64,000 nucleotides of DNA from positions 62,001-126,000 of the forward strand of contig NZ_SLZL01000009.1 in NCBI RefSeq assembly GCF_004342605.1, given 5' to 3'. Both the position numbers and the translations under genes were made by a program. The stretch's first letter is position 1; every line of letters starts with the position of its first letter. The notes under the pieces are model-generated. The model saw only the letters and a program-made list of their open reading frames with translations, made no database searches and was not told the origin of the DNA. Shown here piece after piece: positions 38,525 to 48,290 of this stretch. The DNA comes from Caulobacter sp. BK020 (lineage in GTDB: Bacteria > Pseudomonadota > Alphaproteobacteria > Caulobacterales > Caulobacteraceae).

Positions 38525-38560
38525 GTCCCTGCCATCCCACCGATCGCCCGGCTTGGCTAG

Positions 38561-38667
38561 CCTAGAGCAAATCGCGCGATACAGAAATCGCACGATTTGC
38601 TCTAGGCTTTTGTTTTCGCATCACTTTTACGGAAAACCGGCGTCCACTTTTCCGCGCGCTGCTCTAG
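38561..38667. repeat. Composite dispersed palindromic repeat
   Basis: CCTAGAGCAAATCG (38561-38574) and CGATTTGCTCTAGG (38593-38606) are perfect inverted arms. They are followed by a second element with GGAAAACCGG, CCACTTTTCCG and GCTCTAG, which I recognise as a frequent intergenic repeat in Caulobacter and rhizobia. It fills the gap upstream of the epimerase gene and reaches the stop codon of the next gene. Confidence 0.75.
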
Positions 38668-38873
38668 TGGCGACGGCGGATCGGGGAGTCGGCGCGGCGC
38701 TCACGGAACACCTGCATCGCCAGACCGGGCCGCACCACGAACAGAGCGGCCCAGACCAGCAGCACGCCGGCGTAGTTCAGCGCGCCGAGCGCGCCGCCGG
38801 GGCGGCCGGGACGCGTGAAGCGGACCGAGCGCGGCTGGGGCTGGAAAAGGCTGGGCATGGCGATGTCGGTCAT
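38664..38873 (-). CDS. Small single-helix membrane protein
   Basis: The 69-residue product has one membrane helix (GALNYAGVLLVWAALFVVRP) between a Pro/Arg-rich N-terminus and a basic tail ending IRRRH. A strong ribosome site (GGAGGACGCC before the ATG at 38873) supports it as a real gene. I know no function. Its stop lies at the edge of the repeat. Confidence 0.6.
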   Translation of the reverse strand: MTDIAMPSLFQPQPRSVRFTRPGRPGGALGALNYAGVLLVWAALFVVRPGLAMQVFRERRADSPIRRRH

Positions 38874-39013
38874 GGCGTCCTCCGTGGATGCGACGACCTT
38901 CACCCACTGATGCGTCAGATCCGGACGTAGAGACGAACGCTGCTCGACCCCATATGTCCCTCGCGGGCATCAAGCCCACGGACTTAGGCCCACGGACAGG
39001 GAGCGCCACGCGC

Positions 39014-39325
39014 ATGAGCAAGCCGGTGACCATCACCATTCCCCACCAGCTGGGGGCCGCCGAGGCGCGCCGCCGCATCGAGGAAGGGTTCGGCCAGCTG
39101 CTCAACCAGACGGGCGGCATGGTCAAGGACGTCCAGAAGGCCTGGGCCGGCGACGCCCTGACCTTCTCGGCCCAGGCCATGGGCCAGCCGATCTCCGGCG
39201 TGCTGACCGTGTTCGACCAGTCGGTGCGAATGGACCTCGTCCTACCCGGCCTGCTGGGCGTGATCGCCGGCAAGATCACCGGCCAGGTCAAGAAACAGGG
39301 CCAGCTGCTGTTGGAGAAGAAATAG
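39014..39325 (+). CDS. Polyhydroxyalkanoate system family protein
   Basis: The 103-residue product matches the PHA_gran_rgn family: TITIPHQLGAAEARRRIEEG at the start, then WAGDALTFSAQAMGQPISG and a basic tail. Members occur near polyhydroxyalkanoate genes and are thought to associate with granules, but the role is not defined. AGGGAG lies about ten bases upstream of the ATG; the frame is open upstream without a better start. No other PHA gene is in the window. Confidence 0.8.
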   Translation: MSKPVTITIPHQLGAAEARRRIEEGFGQLLNQTGGMVKDVQKAWAGDALTFSAQAMGQPISGVLTVFDQSVRMDLVLPGLLGVIAGKITGQVKKQGQLLLEKK

Positions 39326-39371
39326 GTCTACGCCCTAAGCGCTCCAGGGATTGGTTCGGCGACCGTGAATC

Positions 39372-39857
39372 CTAGGACGCCTTCACTCGCCGCGCCGGCG
39401 CGTTCTTGGCGGGCGGGCGCTTGGCGCGGGCGCGCTTGGCCTTTGGCGCGGCCTTGGCCTCGTTCCGCGACTCGCGCACGGCGGACACCTTGTCGAGGCG
39501 CTCCTGGGCGATCCTGGCGTGCTCGACGCAGCGTGCGTGCATCGCCGCAAGCTCCTTCTCGGTCAGCTTCTCGATGCCCATGAAGTCGTTCTCGGCCGCG
39601 GAGGTCAGGATCAGCTCGTCCAGCTTGGTCTGGACCGCCGCGCCGTCGCGGTTCTGGGTGTTCTGGATCAGGAACACCATCAGGAAGGTGATGATCGTGG
39701 TGCCGGTGTTGATCACCAGTTGCCAGGTCTCGGAGAACTTGAAGATCGGTCCACTGGCGGCCCAGGCCAACACCACCAGAACGCAGAGGAGAAAGGCCTG
39801 CGGGCTGCCGGTGACGCGCGCCGTGGCGTTGGCGAATTTGGCGAACAGCTTGTCCAT
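39372..39857 (-). CDS. Low-affinity iron permease family protein
   Basis: The 161-residue product has two helices (AFLLCVLVVLAWAASGP and WQLVINTGTTIITFLMVFLI) with the family motif QNTQNRDGAAVQTKLDELI after them. This matches the low-affinity Fe/Cu permease family (Iron_permease). The last 45 residues are Lys/Ala/Arg-rich (KAKRARAKRPPAKN) like a nucleic-acid or membrane-surface binding tail, which is longer than usual. GGAG lies before the ATG. It is convergent with the PHA-family gene and divergent from the antiporter. Confidence 0.8.
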   Translation of the reverse strand: MDKLFAKFANATARVTGSPQAFLLCVLVVLAWAASGPIFKFSETWQLVINTGTTIITFLMVFLIQNTQNRDGAAVQTKLDELILTSAAENDFMGIEKLTEKELAAMHARCVEHARIAQERLDKVSAVRESRNEAKAAPKAKRARAKRPPAKNAPARRVKAS

Positions 39858-39962
39858 GACGCTCCAACTCCCTGGCCTGATAGCCCGGGCATAACGCCCA
39901 CCAGCGCCGCTCGGTTCGGTCCTCCCATGGCTCCGGTCCCCCGCCCCGCGCGTTAGGGACGG

Positions 39963-41225
39963 ATGTTCGATCCGTACCTGCTGTTCCTTCTGGGTCTGGG
40001 CGTTGTCGTCCTGCTGGTCGCGTGGCTGCCGATGGCGCTGAGCCGCCTGCCGCTGTCCCTGGCCATTCTCTGTGTGTTGATCGGCGTGGTGGTGTTCCAT
40101 GGCGACGTCCTGCCGTTCCGCTCCGATCCCTTGCGGTTCTCGACCCTGACCGAGCGGCTGACCGAGATCGTGGTGATCGTTTCGCTGATGGGCGCAGGGC
40201 TGAAGATCGACCGACGGATCGGTTGGCGACGCTGGGAATCGTCGTGGCGACTGATCGCGGTCACCATGCCGCTCAGCATCCTGGCCGTGACGCTGATGGG
40301 CGTGCACGGCCTGGGCCTGCCGCTGGCCGCCGCCCTGCTGCTGGGCGGCGCGCTGGCGCCCACCGATCCGGTGCTGGCCTCGGACGTCCAGGTCGGGCCG
40401 CCCCGGTCGGGCGAGGACGGCGAAGCGCGGTTCGCCCTGACCTCCGAGGCCGGCCTCAACGACGGCTTCGCCTTTCCGTTCGTGCATCTGGCCGTGGCCA
40501 TCGCCCTGGCCCAGGGGACGGTCGCGCCCGCCCTGCTGACCCATTGGCTTGTCCTGGACGTGCTGTGGCGCGTGGCGGCCGGGGCCGGCGTGGGCTGGGC
40601 GGTGGGCCGCGCGCTGGGCTGGGCCACGTTCAAGGCTCCGCACGCCCGGATCTCGGGCACCGGCGACGGCCTGGTGGCCCTGGGCGCGACCCTGGTGGCC
40701 TACGGCCTGGCCGAAGCCGCCCACGGCTACGGCTTCCTGGCGGTGTTCGTCGCCGCTCTGGCCCTGCGGGAGACCGAGCGCGACCACGAATTCCACGAGG
40801 CCATGCACGACTTCGCCGAACAGGTTGAGCGCCTGCTGATGATGCTGGTGCTGGTCCTGCTGGGCGGGGCGGTGGCCGGCGGCCTGCTGGACTCCCTGAC
40901 CTGGAAGGAGATCGCGTTCGGCTTGGCCCTGGTCTTCCTCATCCGCCCGCTGGCCGGCTGGATTGGCCTGATCGGCGCGCCCCACTCGATGCGGGAGCGC
41001 GCGGTGGTGGCCTTCTTCGGCATCCGCGGGCTCGGGTCGTTCTACTACCTGGCCTATGGCCTCAACCACGGCGACTTTCATCGCTGGGACCGGCTATGGG
41101 CGATCACCGGCTTTGTGGTGCTCTGCTCGATCCTGGTCCACGGCGTCACCGCCACCCCGCTGATGACGCGGATCGACGCCTGGCGACGGAGGGAAGTCCT
41201 GCGGAAAGATGAAGCGCAACCGTGA
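39963..41225 (+). CDS. Na+/H+ antiporter, CPA1 family
   Basis: This 420-residue inner-membrane protein has about 12 helices. Core motifs of the NhaP/NHE group are present: GGALAPTDPVLASDVQVGPP, the ion-binding TSEAGLNDGFAFPFVHLA (Asn-Asp pair) and FFGIRGLGSFYYLAY. It should exchange Na+ or K+ for protons to control pH and salt. The C-terminal cytoplasmic part is short. AGGGACGG precedes the ATG closely. The ion cannot be told from sequence alone. Confidence 0.9.
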   Translation: MFDPYLLFLLGLGVVVLLVAWLPMALSRLPLSLAILCVLIGVVVFHGDVLPFRSDPLRFSTLTERLTEIVVIVSLMGAGLKIDRRIGWRRWESSWRLIAVTMPLSILAVTLMGVHGLGLPLAAALLLGGALAPTDPVLASDVQVGPPRSGEDGEARFALTSEAGLNDGFAFPFVHLAVAIALAQGTVAPALLTHWLVLDVLWRVAAGAGVGWAVGRALGWATFKAPHARISGTGDGLVALGATLVAYGLAEAAHGYGFLAVFVAALALRETERDHEFHEAMHDFAEQVERLLMMLVLVLLGGAVAGGLLDSLTWKEIAFGLALVFLIRPLAGWIGLIGAPHSMRERAVVAFFGIRGLGSFYYLAYGLNHGDFHRWDRLWAITGFVVLCSILVHGVTATPLMTRIDAWRRREVLRKDEAQP

Positions 41226-41334
41226 CGCGATTGCGCTGCACCCCAGGATGCGGCAAAGCGTCACAGCGCCGCCTATCGAAGAACCGTAGTGGCTCGGTTC
41301 GCGTATTTGTCCCGTCCGGGGAACGGGAACACCC

Positions 41335-43395
41335 ATGCAGGCTAACGTCGCCCATCAGGAACAGCGGCGACAGGATCGGATCCTGTTCGTCCTGGCTATG
41401 GCGTTGCTGGCCAGCCAGGCCTTCAGCGACTTCCTGACCCGCAACGCGCTCGGCATAGCAACGCTGTGGCCGACGAACGCCCTGCTGGCCGGCGGCCTGC
41501 TGGTGCTGAACCCCCGCCGCCGGGTCGTCCTGACGGTCGTCGCGGTGGTCAGCCATCTGGCTATCGACCTGATGGTTGGCGACAGCCTGGGGCGCGCCGC
41601 TCTCTACACCCTGGTCGACGTCGGCGAGGCCCTGCTGGTCTGGTGGGTGGTCAAGCGCTTCTTCGGTCCCCCGCGCGTGCGGACCATGCGGCAGCTGGCC
41701 CTGCTGACCACCCTGACCGCGCCCGTCATCCTGGCCATGGCCACGGTCGCCGCGACCGTGCTGACCCTGGCCTATGGCCTGCCCTTCGTGGCGGTGCTGA
41801 CCGACCGGTTCGTATGCGGGGTGCTGGGCATGGCCATCGTGCTGCCCGCCGTGCTGGTGCTGCTGGACGGCGAGCATCGCCGGGCCTTCCATCGCCCGCT
41901 GCTGGAGCAGCTGGGCCTGGCCCTGCTGGCGGCCGCCCTGTCGGCGCTGGTGTTCCACGGCAAGGGGCTGCCCGTGCCCTTCATGCTGTTCCCCGTCGCC
42001 CTGCTGACCGCCTTCCGCCTGGGTCCGCGCGGGGCGGCGCAGACATCGCTGATCGTCGCCTGCGTGGCCATTCCGCTGACCGTCCACGGCCTGTGGAACT
42101 CGCAGATCCAGACCGACTGGTCGCAGGCCCACCAGAACCGGCTGGTCCAGGTGTTCGTCGGCGTGCTGTTCGTCACCAGCCTGGCCACTGGCCTGGCCCT
42201 GGCCCAGCAGGAGCGTCTGCGTCGCCTGCTGGTGCGGCGCGAGCAGCTGACCCGCGCCGCGCGGGCGCGCGCCCTGGCCGCCAACGAAGCCAAGACCGAA
42301 TTCCTGGCCACCATGAGCCACGAGATCCGCACGCCGCTGAACAGCATGCTCGGTTTCTCGCAACTGCTGGTGGAACGCCGCGACCTGCCGCCCGACGTCC
42401 GCCGGCAATTGACCCTGATCGACAGCGCCGGCACGGCCCTGCTGACGGTCGTCAACGACATCCTCGACTTCTCGCGGGTCGAGGCCGGTCAGGTGGAGCT
42501 CCTGTTCCAGCCCACCTCGGCGGCGGCGGTGCTGCACGACGCGGTGGGCATCATCCGGCCCGAGGCCGAAAACAAGGGTTTGGCGCTCGAGGTCGATGTC
42601 GTTGATCCCGTCGGCGGCCTTCACGACCTCGACGGCCTGCGCCTGCGACAGGTGTTGCTGAACCTGCTGAACAACGCGGTGAAGTTCACCGAGGCGGGGC
42701 GGATCCGGGCCTGCCTGACCGTCGAGCCCGGTGAGATCGAGGACCGGTTGAAGTTCGAAATCGTCGACACCGGTGTCGGCATCGCCGTCGAGCGGCAGGG
42801 CCGGCTGTTCCAGCGCTTCAGCCAGGTCGACAGCTCGGCCAGCCGTCCGTATGGCGGCGCGGGCCTGGGCCTGGCGATCAGCAAGGCGCTGGTCGAGCTG
42901 ATGGGCGGCAAGATCGGCTTCGACAGCGCCCCGGGCCACGGCTCGGCCTTCTGGCTGGAGCTGCAGGCGCCGCAGGTCGAACCCTATGACGTCGGCGAAC
43001 CACAGCCGGCCGCCGCTCCCGGCGCGGCCCGCATCCTGCTGGTCGACGACCACCCGATGAACCGCGAGATCGGCGCGGCCCTGCTGAGTCTGGTCGGCTG
43101 TCAGGTCGAAACCGCCGACAACGGCGAGCAGGCCGTGGCCAAGGCGGCGCGCGGCGGGTTCGACATCATCCTGATGGACATCCACATGCCGCAGATGGAC
43201 GGCCTGGCCGCCACCCGCGCCATCCGCGCCCTCGACGGCGGGGCGGGCGAGGTGCCGATCATCGCCATGAGCGCCGACGCCCTGCCCCAGCAAGTCGAGC
43301 GCTGCTACGCCGCCGGCATGGTCGACCACGTGGCCAAGCCGGTGCAACGCGAGGTGCTGTACGCCAAGGTCAACCGCTGGTTGGCGCGGACGTAG
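41335..43395 (+). CDS. MASE1-type hybrid sensor histidine kinase
   Basis: The 686-residue product has an N-terminal membrane domain of about eight helices resembling MASE1 ([19 protein letters not shown]), a short coiled linker, HisKA with His329 in [14 protein letters not shown], an HATPase domain ([51 protein letters not shown]) and a C-terminal receiver with Asp615 in [13 protein letters not shown]. The signal sensed by the membrane domain is unknown. No separate response regulator lies beside it, so it may pass phosphate to a histidine phosphotransferase elsewhere. Confidence 0.9.
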   Translation: MQANVAHQEQRRQDRILFVLAMALLASQAFSDFLTRNALGIATLWPTNALLAGGLLVLNPRRRVVLTVVAVVSHLAIDLMVGDSLGRAALYTLVDVGEALLVWWVVKRFFGPPRVRTMRQLALLTTLTAPVILAMATVAATVLTLAYGLPFVAVLTDRFVCGVLGMAIVLPAVLVLLDGEHRRAFHRPLLEQLGLALLAAALSALVFHGKGLPVPFMLFPVALLTAFRLGPRGAAQTSLIVACVAIPLTVHGLWNSQIQTDWSQAHQNRLVQVFVGVLFVTSLATGLALAQQERLRRLLVRREQLTRAARARALAANEAKTEFLATMSHEIRTPLNSMLGFSQLLVERRDLPPDVRRQLTLIDSAGTALLTVVNDILDFSRVEAGQVELLFQPTSAAAVLHDAVGIIRPEAENKGLALEVDVVDPVGGLHDLDGLRLRQVLLNLLNNAVKFTEAGRIRACLTVEPGEIEDRLKFEIVDTGVGIAVERQGRLFQRFSQVDSSASRPYGGAGLGLAISKALVELMGGKIGFDSAPGHGSAFWLELQAPQVEPYDVGEPQPAAAPGAARILLVDDHPMNREIGAALLSLVGCQVETADNGEQAVAKAARGGFDIILMDIHMPQMDGLAATRAIRALDGGAGEVPIIAMSADALPQQVERCYAAGMVDHVAKPVQREVLYAKVNRWLART

Positions 43396-43482
43396 GGACG
43401 CTCTTGGAGAGGCATGAATCCCTGACCGGACTTCCCAGGCCGCGCCTCGACCACTAGGTTCACCCCGCACCTCGGGGAGACC

Positions 43483-44466
43483 ATGATGAAGATCCTGCGC
43501 CTGGCCGCCGTGGCTTTCTGCGCCGCCCTGGCCGCCTGCTCGCCCGCCAAGCAGGAGACCGCCGAACCCGCCGGCCGCACCGCCCTGAAACTGGCCACCG
43601 ACTGGAAAGGCGAGGCCGAGCTGGGCGGCTACTACCAGGCCCTGGCGACCGGCGAATACGCCAAGCGCGGCCTGGACGTGACCCTGATCCAGGGCGGCCC
43701 GGGCGTGAACGTGCCCCAGCTGCTGGCCACCGGCGCGGTCGATGTCGGCGTCGGTTCCAACAGCTTCATCGTGCTGAACCTGGCCAAGGAGAAGGTTCCC
43801 GTCAAAGCCGTGGCCGCCTTCATGGACAAGGACCCCCAGGTGCTGATCGCCCACGACGGCGTGGGCATCAGTTCGATCGCCGACATGAAGGGCCACCCGA
43901 TCCTGTTGTCGGACGCCTCGATCACCGCCTTCTGGGTCTGGCTGAAGGCCAAGCACGGCTTCACCGACGCCCAGGTGCGCAAGTACAACTACTCGGCCGC
44001 GCCGTTCCTGGCCGACAAGTCGGTGGTCCAGCAAGGCTACGCCACCTCCGAGCCCTACCTGATCCAGAAGGAGGGCAAGATCACGCCCAAGGTCTTCCTG
44101 CTGGCCGATGACGGCTACCCCGCCTACGCCTCGTTCGCCCTGGTCCCCGACGCCCTGATCGCCAAGAATCCGGCCGCGGTGAAGGCCTTCGTCGAGGCCA
44201 CGGCCGCCGGCTGGACCAGCTACCTCTACGGCGATCCCAAGCCGGGCGACGCCCTGATCCTCAAGGACAATCCGGAAATGACCCAGGACGTCCTGGACCA
44301 GGCCCGCGAGAAGATGCGATCCTACGGCATCGTGTCCCGTCAGGGCGTGGGCAAGATGGACGACGCCCGCTGGGCCGAGTTCTTCAAGGTGGCGTCCGAA
44401 CAGGGCGTCTACCCCAAGGACATGGACTACAAGCGCGCCTACACGCTGGATTTCCTGCCGAAGTGA
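43483..44466 (+). CDS. ABC transporter substrate-binding lipoprotein, NMT1/SsuA type
   Basis: The 327-residue product has a lipobox (ALAACS) and a periplasmic binding fold of the NMT1/THI5-like group: LATDWKGEAELGGYYQALA, VDVGVGSNSFIVLNLAKEKV and AFVEATAAGWTSYLYG. Relatives bind thiamine pyrimidine precursors, riboflavin, aliphatic sulfonates or taurine. The tryptophan and acidic residues in DWKGEAE recall the pyrimidine-binding branch, but this is not decisive. GGGGAG precedes the start. The ATPase and permease genes follow, each behind a repeat copy. Confidence 0.85.
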   Translation: MMKILRLAAVAFCAALAACSPAKQETAEPAGRTALKLATDWKGEAELGGYYQALATGEYAKRGLDVTLIQGGPGVNVPQLLATGAVDVGVGSNSFIVLNLAKEKVPVKAVAAFMDKDPQVLIAHDGVGISSIADMKGHPILLSDASITAFWVWLKAKHGFTDAQVRKYNYSAAPFLADKSVVQQGYATSEPYLIQKEGKITPKVFLLADDGYPAYASFALVPDALIAKNPAAVKAFVEATAAGWTSYLYGDPKPGDALILKDNPEMTQDVLDQAREKMRSYGIVSRQGVGKMDDARWAEFFKVASEQGVYPKDMDYKRAYTLDFLPK

Positions 44467-44474
44467 GTGCGAAC

Positions 44475-44577
44475 GCCCCCTCAGTCGGCTTCGCCGACGG
44501 CTCCCCCAGAGGGGGAGCATCCGTACGACGTAGATCCTGCCCCTCCGGGGGAGGTGACCCGAAGGGCCGGAGGGGGC
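44475..44577. repeat. Dispersed repeat, copy 1, supplying the ATPase ribosome site
   Basis: This element of about 103 bases runs from GCCCCCTC to GAGGGGGC with internal palindromes (GTCGGCTTCGCCGAC, CTCCCCCAGAGGGGGAG). A related copy lies at 45321-45421. Its right end GGAGGGGG stands seven bases before the GTG start of the ATPase gene and is the only Shine-Dalgarno candidate there. Confidence 0.8.
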
Positions 44578-44581
44578 TCGC

Positions 44582-45319
44582 GTGATCGCCGCCCTGAACC
44601 AGGTCGAGGTCGACTACGCCCGTGGCCGCGCCCTGGGACCGATCGATCTCGCCCTTTCGCCCGGCGAGATCGTCGCCCTGGTCGGGCCGTCGGGCTGCGG
44701 CAAGTCCACAGCCCTGCGGCTGCTGGCGGGCCTTGAGGCGCCGACGCGCGGGACCGTCCTCCGCACAGCCGGCAAGGGCGAGACCTCGGTGGTCTTCCAG
44801 GCCCCGACCTTGGCCCCGTGGCTGAGCGCGGCGGCCAATGTCGCCCTGCCGCTGGAATTGGCAGGGGTGTCGAGGGCCCAGGCCAAGGCCCAGGCCGTCG
44901 ACGCCCTGGTCAAGGTGGGGCTGAAGAGGGCCGAGACGGCCCGCCCCGCCCAGCTGTCGGGGGGCATGGCCATGCGCGCGTCGCTGGCCCGCGCCCTGGT
45001 CACCCGCCCGCGCCTGCTGCTGCTGGACGAGCCGTTCGCGGCCCTGGACGAGATCACCCGCCGCGCCCTGGCCGACGACGTCCTGGCCCTGGCGGCGGAG
45101 CTCACCCCGGCCGTGGTCTTCGTCACCCACAATGTCGAGGAGGCCGTCTACATGGCCCGCCGGGTCGTGGTGATGAGCCCCGGACCGGGCCGCGTCGCCG
45201 GCGAGGTGGCGGTCGAGGGCCCGATGGTCCGGCCGCCGGGCTTTCGCACCACCGCCGCGTTTCGGGAGACGGCGGAGCAGGTGTCGCGGCTGCTGGCGCT
45301 TCATGGAGCCGTCGCGTGA
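44582..45319 (+). CDS. ABC transporter ATP-binding protein, nitrate/sulfonate type
   Basis: The 245-residue ATPase has Walker A GPSGCGKST, a Q-loop VVFQAPTL, the signature QLSGGMAMRASLARAL, Walker B LLLDEPFAALD and the H-loop VFVTHNVEEAV. The GGMAMR signature is typical of the SsuB/TauB/ThiZ group, which matches the binding protein. The GTG at 44582 has the end of a dispersed repeat as its ribosome site. It is the second gene of the importer operon. Confidence 0.92.
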   Translation: MIAALNQVEVDYARGRALGPIDLALSPGEIVALVGPSGCGKSTALRLLAGLEAPTRGTVLRTAGKGETSVVFQAPTLAPWLSAAANVALPLELAGVSRAQAKAQAVDALVKVGLKRAETARPAQLSGGMAMRASLARALVTRPRLLLLDEPFAALDEITRRALADDVLALAAELTPAVVFVTHNVEEAVYMARRVVVMSPGPGRVAGEVAVEGPMVRPPGFRTTAAFRETAEQVSRLLALHGAVA

Positions 45320-45320
45320 G

Positions 45321-45421
45321 CTCCCTCAGCCGCTCCGCGACAGCTCCCCCAGAGGGGGAGCCTCCACGCTCCGATAGCTCCTCCCCCTCTGGGGGAGGTG
45401 GCCCTAAGGGCCGGAGGGGGC
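45321..45421. repeat. Dispersed repeat, copy 2, supplying the permease ribosome site
   Basis: This is a second member of the family at 44475, with CTCCCCCAGAGGGGGAG and a right end GGCCGGAGGGGGC. GGAGGGGG stands eight bases before the permease ATG at 45429, so the repeat again appears to provide the ribosome-binding site. Confidence 0.8.
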
Positions 45422-45428
45422 CAGCGGC

Positions 45429-46187
45429 ATGACCCGCCTCCTCGCCCCGATCATCCTCATCGCCCTTCTCCTCGCGGCCTGGGAAGCGGCCTGCCGAGTC
45501 CTGGCTGTCCCCGTCTACCTGCTGCCCACGCCGTCGGCGATCGGCGCGGCCTTGGCCGAAGGCTGGCCGCTGCTGCTGGCCAGCGCCTGGACCACCCTGT
45601 CGACCGCCCTGGTCGGCTTGGCTCTGGCCAGCGTCCTGGCGTGCGGTCTGGCCCTGGCGGTCAGCCTGAACCCGACCGTCGAGGACGCCGTGCGGCCGGT
45701 CGCCGTCACCCTGCAGGTCACGCCGCTGGTCGCCATCGGGCCGCTGATGACCATCTGGGCCGGGATCGAGCACCCGCAGCGCGCCGTCGTCGCCCTGGCG
45801 GCGGTGGCGGCCTTCTTCCCGATCTTCTCGGGCGCCCTGACCGGCCTCAAGGCGGTCGATCCGGATCTGGCCCGACTGTTCGACCTCTATGGCGCCCGCC
45901 GGATCCAGCGCCTGTGGCGGCTGCGGCTGCCCTCGGCCGTGCCCGCCCTGCTGGAAGGTCACAAGGTGGCGGCCGGCCTGGCCGTGGTCGGAGCCGTGGT
46001 CGCCGAGTTCGTGGCCGGATCGGGCGGGAACCAGGGACTGGCCTGGCGAATCCTGGAGGCGTCGAACCGCCTGCAGACCGCGCGGGTGTTCGCCGCCCTG
46101 GCGATCCTGGCTATCCTCGGTGTGGCCCTGCACGGGCTGCTCAGCCTGGCCGAACGCCGCCTGCTGACGTGGTGGCGCGGCCGCTGA
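45429..46187 (+). CDS. ABC transporter permease, nitrate/sulfonate type
   Basis: This 252-residue inner-membrane permease has about six helices and the EAA-type cytoplasmic loop LYGARRIQRLWRLRLPSAVP, characteristic of the SsuC/TauC/ThiX group. TLQVTPLVAIGPLMTIWAGI is also family-like. It completes the importer with the ATPase and binding protein upstream. The ATG is preceded by the GGAGGGGG of the repeat. No transcription terminator with a T-run is seen after it. Confidence 0.92.
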   Translation: MTRLLAPIILIALLLAAWEAACRVLAVPVYLLPTPSAIGAALAEGWPLLLASAWTTLSTALVGLALASVLACGLALAVSLNPTVEDAVRPVAVTLQVTPLVAIGPLMTIWAGIEHPQRAVVALAAVAAFFPIFSGALTGLKAVDPDLARLFDLYGARRIQRLWRLRLPSAVPALLEGHKVAAGLAVVGAVVAEFVAGSGGNQGLAWRILEASNRLQTARVFAALAILAILGVALHGLLSLAERRLLTWWRGR

Positions 46188-46317
46188 GGCCTGAAGGCCG
46201 AGTCGAAAACACGACACAAACCGCACAATCTTGCAGTGTGGCCGGGCCGCGTTAGGTCAAGATTAAGTCCCGATATCTATCAATTGGACCGATCCCGCGA
46301 CCTGTCGGACCGGTTCA

Positions 46318-47202
46318 ATGCGTCTCGCCCTGCTCCTGCCCGTGCTGTTCTGCGTCGCCGCTCCGGCCCATGCTGAGGGCGCGCGCGAGAGCCGCTACGG
46401 CCCGACGACGCCGCGCCAGACTTCCGCCGCAGCGACCGCCGTCGCCACGCGCTACGACGGCCCGATGCTCAGCTGGGCCAACAAGCGCGAAGCGCCGAGC
46501 GACCCGGTCACCGCTGCGACGCCAACGTCAACACCAGCTCAGCCCGCCCCGCTCGCCGCCTGGGCGGGCTACAGCGCGCGACCGGAGCCCGTCGCCTACG
46601 CTCCGCCCGTGGCGCCCACCTTTGCGCCACGCCCCACGGCGCTGCCGACCAGCCTCTACGCCGCGCCCCGCCCATCGCCGGTCGCCGTCGCGACGCCCGC
46701 GCCAGCTCGCCCCGCGCCGCTCCGCGACCGGGCCAGCTATGACAGGCCTCCAGCGCCCGCCGCCGTGCAGCCCGCCGCGAGCCGCCCGTCGCCGGTGGTC
46801 GGGGCTACCCCCGGCCCCGCCAGGGACTGGTCCAGCTATCGCAGCGTCCGCATGGCGACCGCCGCCTCTGCGCCTGCCGCCGCGCCGGTATCGGCCCCAG
46901 CGCCCGCGCCAGCCCCCCCGCCGCCCGCACCCCGCCAGATCGCCGCCGCCAATACCGGCGTGACCGGGGCCCGCTTCTATTCCGTGGCCCGCGAGTCCGG
47001 CCTGACGCCCGATCCGATCCCGCCGGCCGGTCCCGACCATCAGGTGTTGATCACCACCGACGCGCCGCCCTCGCCGGCCGAGGACGCCGCTCCGATGCAC
47101 GGCTCGGCCGACTGGCTGGCGGCCGGAGCGCGTGGCGACGACGACGGTGATGGCGACGACAGCGCCGCCCGCCGCGCCAAGCCCCGGAAACAAGGCCTTT
47201 GA
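46318..47202 (+). CDS. Exported Pro/Ala-rich protein of unknown function
   Basis: The 294-residue product has a signal peptide (MRLALLLPVLFCVAAPAHA) and then a low-complexity region rich in Pro, Ala and Ser with repeated short blocks such as RPSPV. A more ordered stretch near the end reads NTGVTGARFYSVARESGLTP; the C-terminus is acidic then basic (GDDDGDGDD, RRAKPRKQ). I do not recognise a family. Low complexity makes it hard to exclude a spurious frame, but the signal peptide and the TTGA overlap with the next gene support it. Confidence 0.65.
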   Translation: MRLALLLPVLFCVAAPAHAEGARESRYGPTTPRQTSAAATAVATRYDGPMLSWANKREAPSDPVTAATPTSTPAQPAPLAAWAGYSARPEPVAYAPPVAPTFAPRPTALPTSLYAAPRPSPVAVATPAPARPAPLRDRASYDRPPAPAAVQPAASRPSPVVGATPGPARDWSSYRSVRMATAASAPAAAPVSAPAPAPAPPPPAPRQIAAANTGVTGARFYSVARESGLTPDPIPPAGPDHQVLITTDAPPSPAEDAAPMHGSADWLAAGARGDDDGDGDDSAARRAKPRKQGL

Positions 47203-48290
47203 TCCAGTCGCGCCTCCACGACCTCATCGCCCTGGCCGATGAGCCGTCCAGCTCGCGCCGCCGCGAACTGCTGCGCGGGGTCACTGACCTGTTCTTCACC
47301 GCCGAGGGCCATGGCGACGTGGAGATGGGCCTGTTCGACGACGTGCTGGGCCAACTGGCCGGCGAGATGGAAGAGGCCGTGCGGATCGAGCTGGCCGAAC
47401 GGCTGGGCACGAGCGCCACCCCGCCGCCGACCCTGACCCGCGCCCTGGCCAGCGACAGCATCGCCGTCGCCCGTCCTATCCTTCAAGGCGCTCCCCAGCT
47501 CAGCGAGGCCGACCTGCTGCACGTGGCCCGCACCCAGGGCCAGGACCACCTGCGGGCCATCTCGCAGCGTTCCGTCGTGCCCAGCCAGGTGTCCGACGCC
47601 ATCGTCCAGCGCGGCGACGACACCACCCTGGGCGTGCTGCTGCGCAACGAGGGCGCGGTGCTGTCACGCCAGGCCCACGAGGCGGCCGTCGACCGCGCCG
47701 CAGCCAATCCCGAACTGCACGAGGCGGTGATCGATCGCCAGGCCCTGCCGATGGACCTGCTCAACGAGATGTACTTCGTGGCCGAGGCGCGACTGCGCGA
47801 CCGGATCATGGAGCGCAACGCCAATGTCGATCCGGCCATCCTGGAAGCCGCCCTCAAGGCTGGCCGCAACCGCGTCGCGGCCAGCGACGGCGCCCTGCCG
47901 GCCGACTATGACGCGGCGGTCAAGGAGGTCACCGCCCTGAAGGCGCGCGGCGCCGTCACGCCCCAGGCCCTGGTCGCCATGCTCCGCGCCAACCGCACCA
48001 CCATCTTCCTGGTCGCCCTGGCCGAACTGGCCGACGTCGACTTCCACACCGCCCGCAAGATTATCGAGCGCCGCGAACTGGACGCCCTGTCCGTAATCTG
48101 CAAGGCGGCGGACTTCGATCGCGCCCTGTTCCTGACCTTCGCCCTGCTGATCCTCGATCCCAACGACAACGCCATGGGCAAGGCCAAGGAATATGGCAAG
48201 CTCTACGCTGCCCTGCCCCGCGACGCGGCCCTGCGCACCATCCGCTTCTGGCGCATGCGCCGCACGACGGGCGACGTCGCGGCGGCTTGA
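47199..48290 (+). CDS. DUF2336 domain protein
   Basis: The 363-residue product is all-helical and repeat-like, with segments such as LLRNEGAVLSRQAHEAAVDR and ERRELDALSVICKAADFDR that match the DUF2336 family found mainly in alphaproteobacteria. The function is not established. The TTG start overlaps the TGA of the preceding gene by four bases, suggesting translational coupling with the exported Pro-rich protein. There are no membrane segments, so it should be cytoplasmic. Confidence 0.75.
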   Translation: MIQSRLHDLIALADEPSSSRRRELLRGVTDLFFTAEGHGDVEMGLFDDVLGQLAGEMEEAVRIELAERLGTSATPPPTLTRALASDSIAVARPILQGAPQLSEADLLHVARTQGQDHLRAISQRSVVPSQVSDAIVQRGDDTTLGVLLRNEGAVLSRQAHEAAVDRAAANPELHEAVIDRQALPMDLLNEMYFVAEARLRDRIMERNANVDPAILEAALKAGRNRVAASDGALPADYDAAVKEVTALKARGAVTPQALVAMLRANRTTIFLVALAELADVDFHTARKIIERRELDALSVICKAADFDRALFLTFALLILDPNDNAMGKAKEYGKLYAALPRDAALRTIRFWRMRRTTGDVAAA

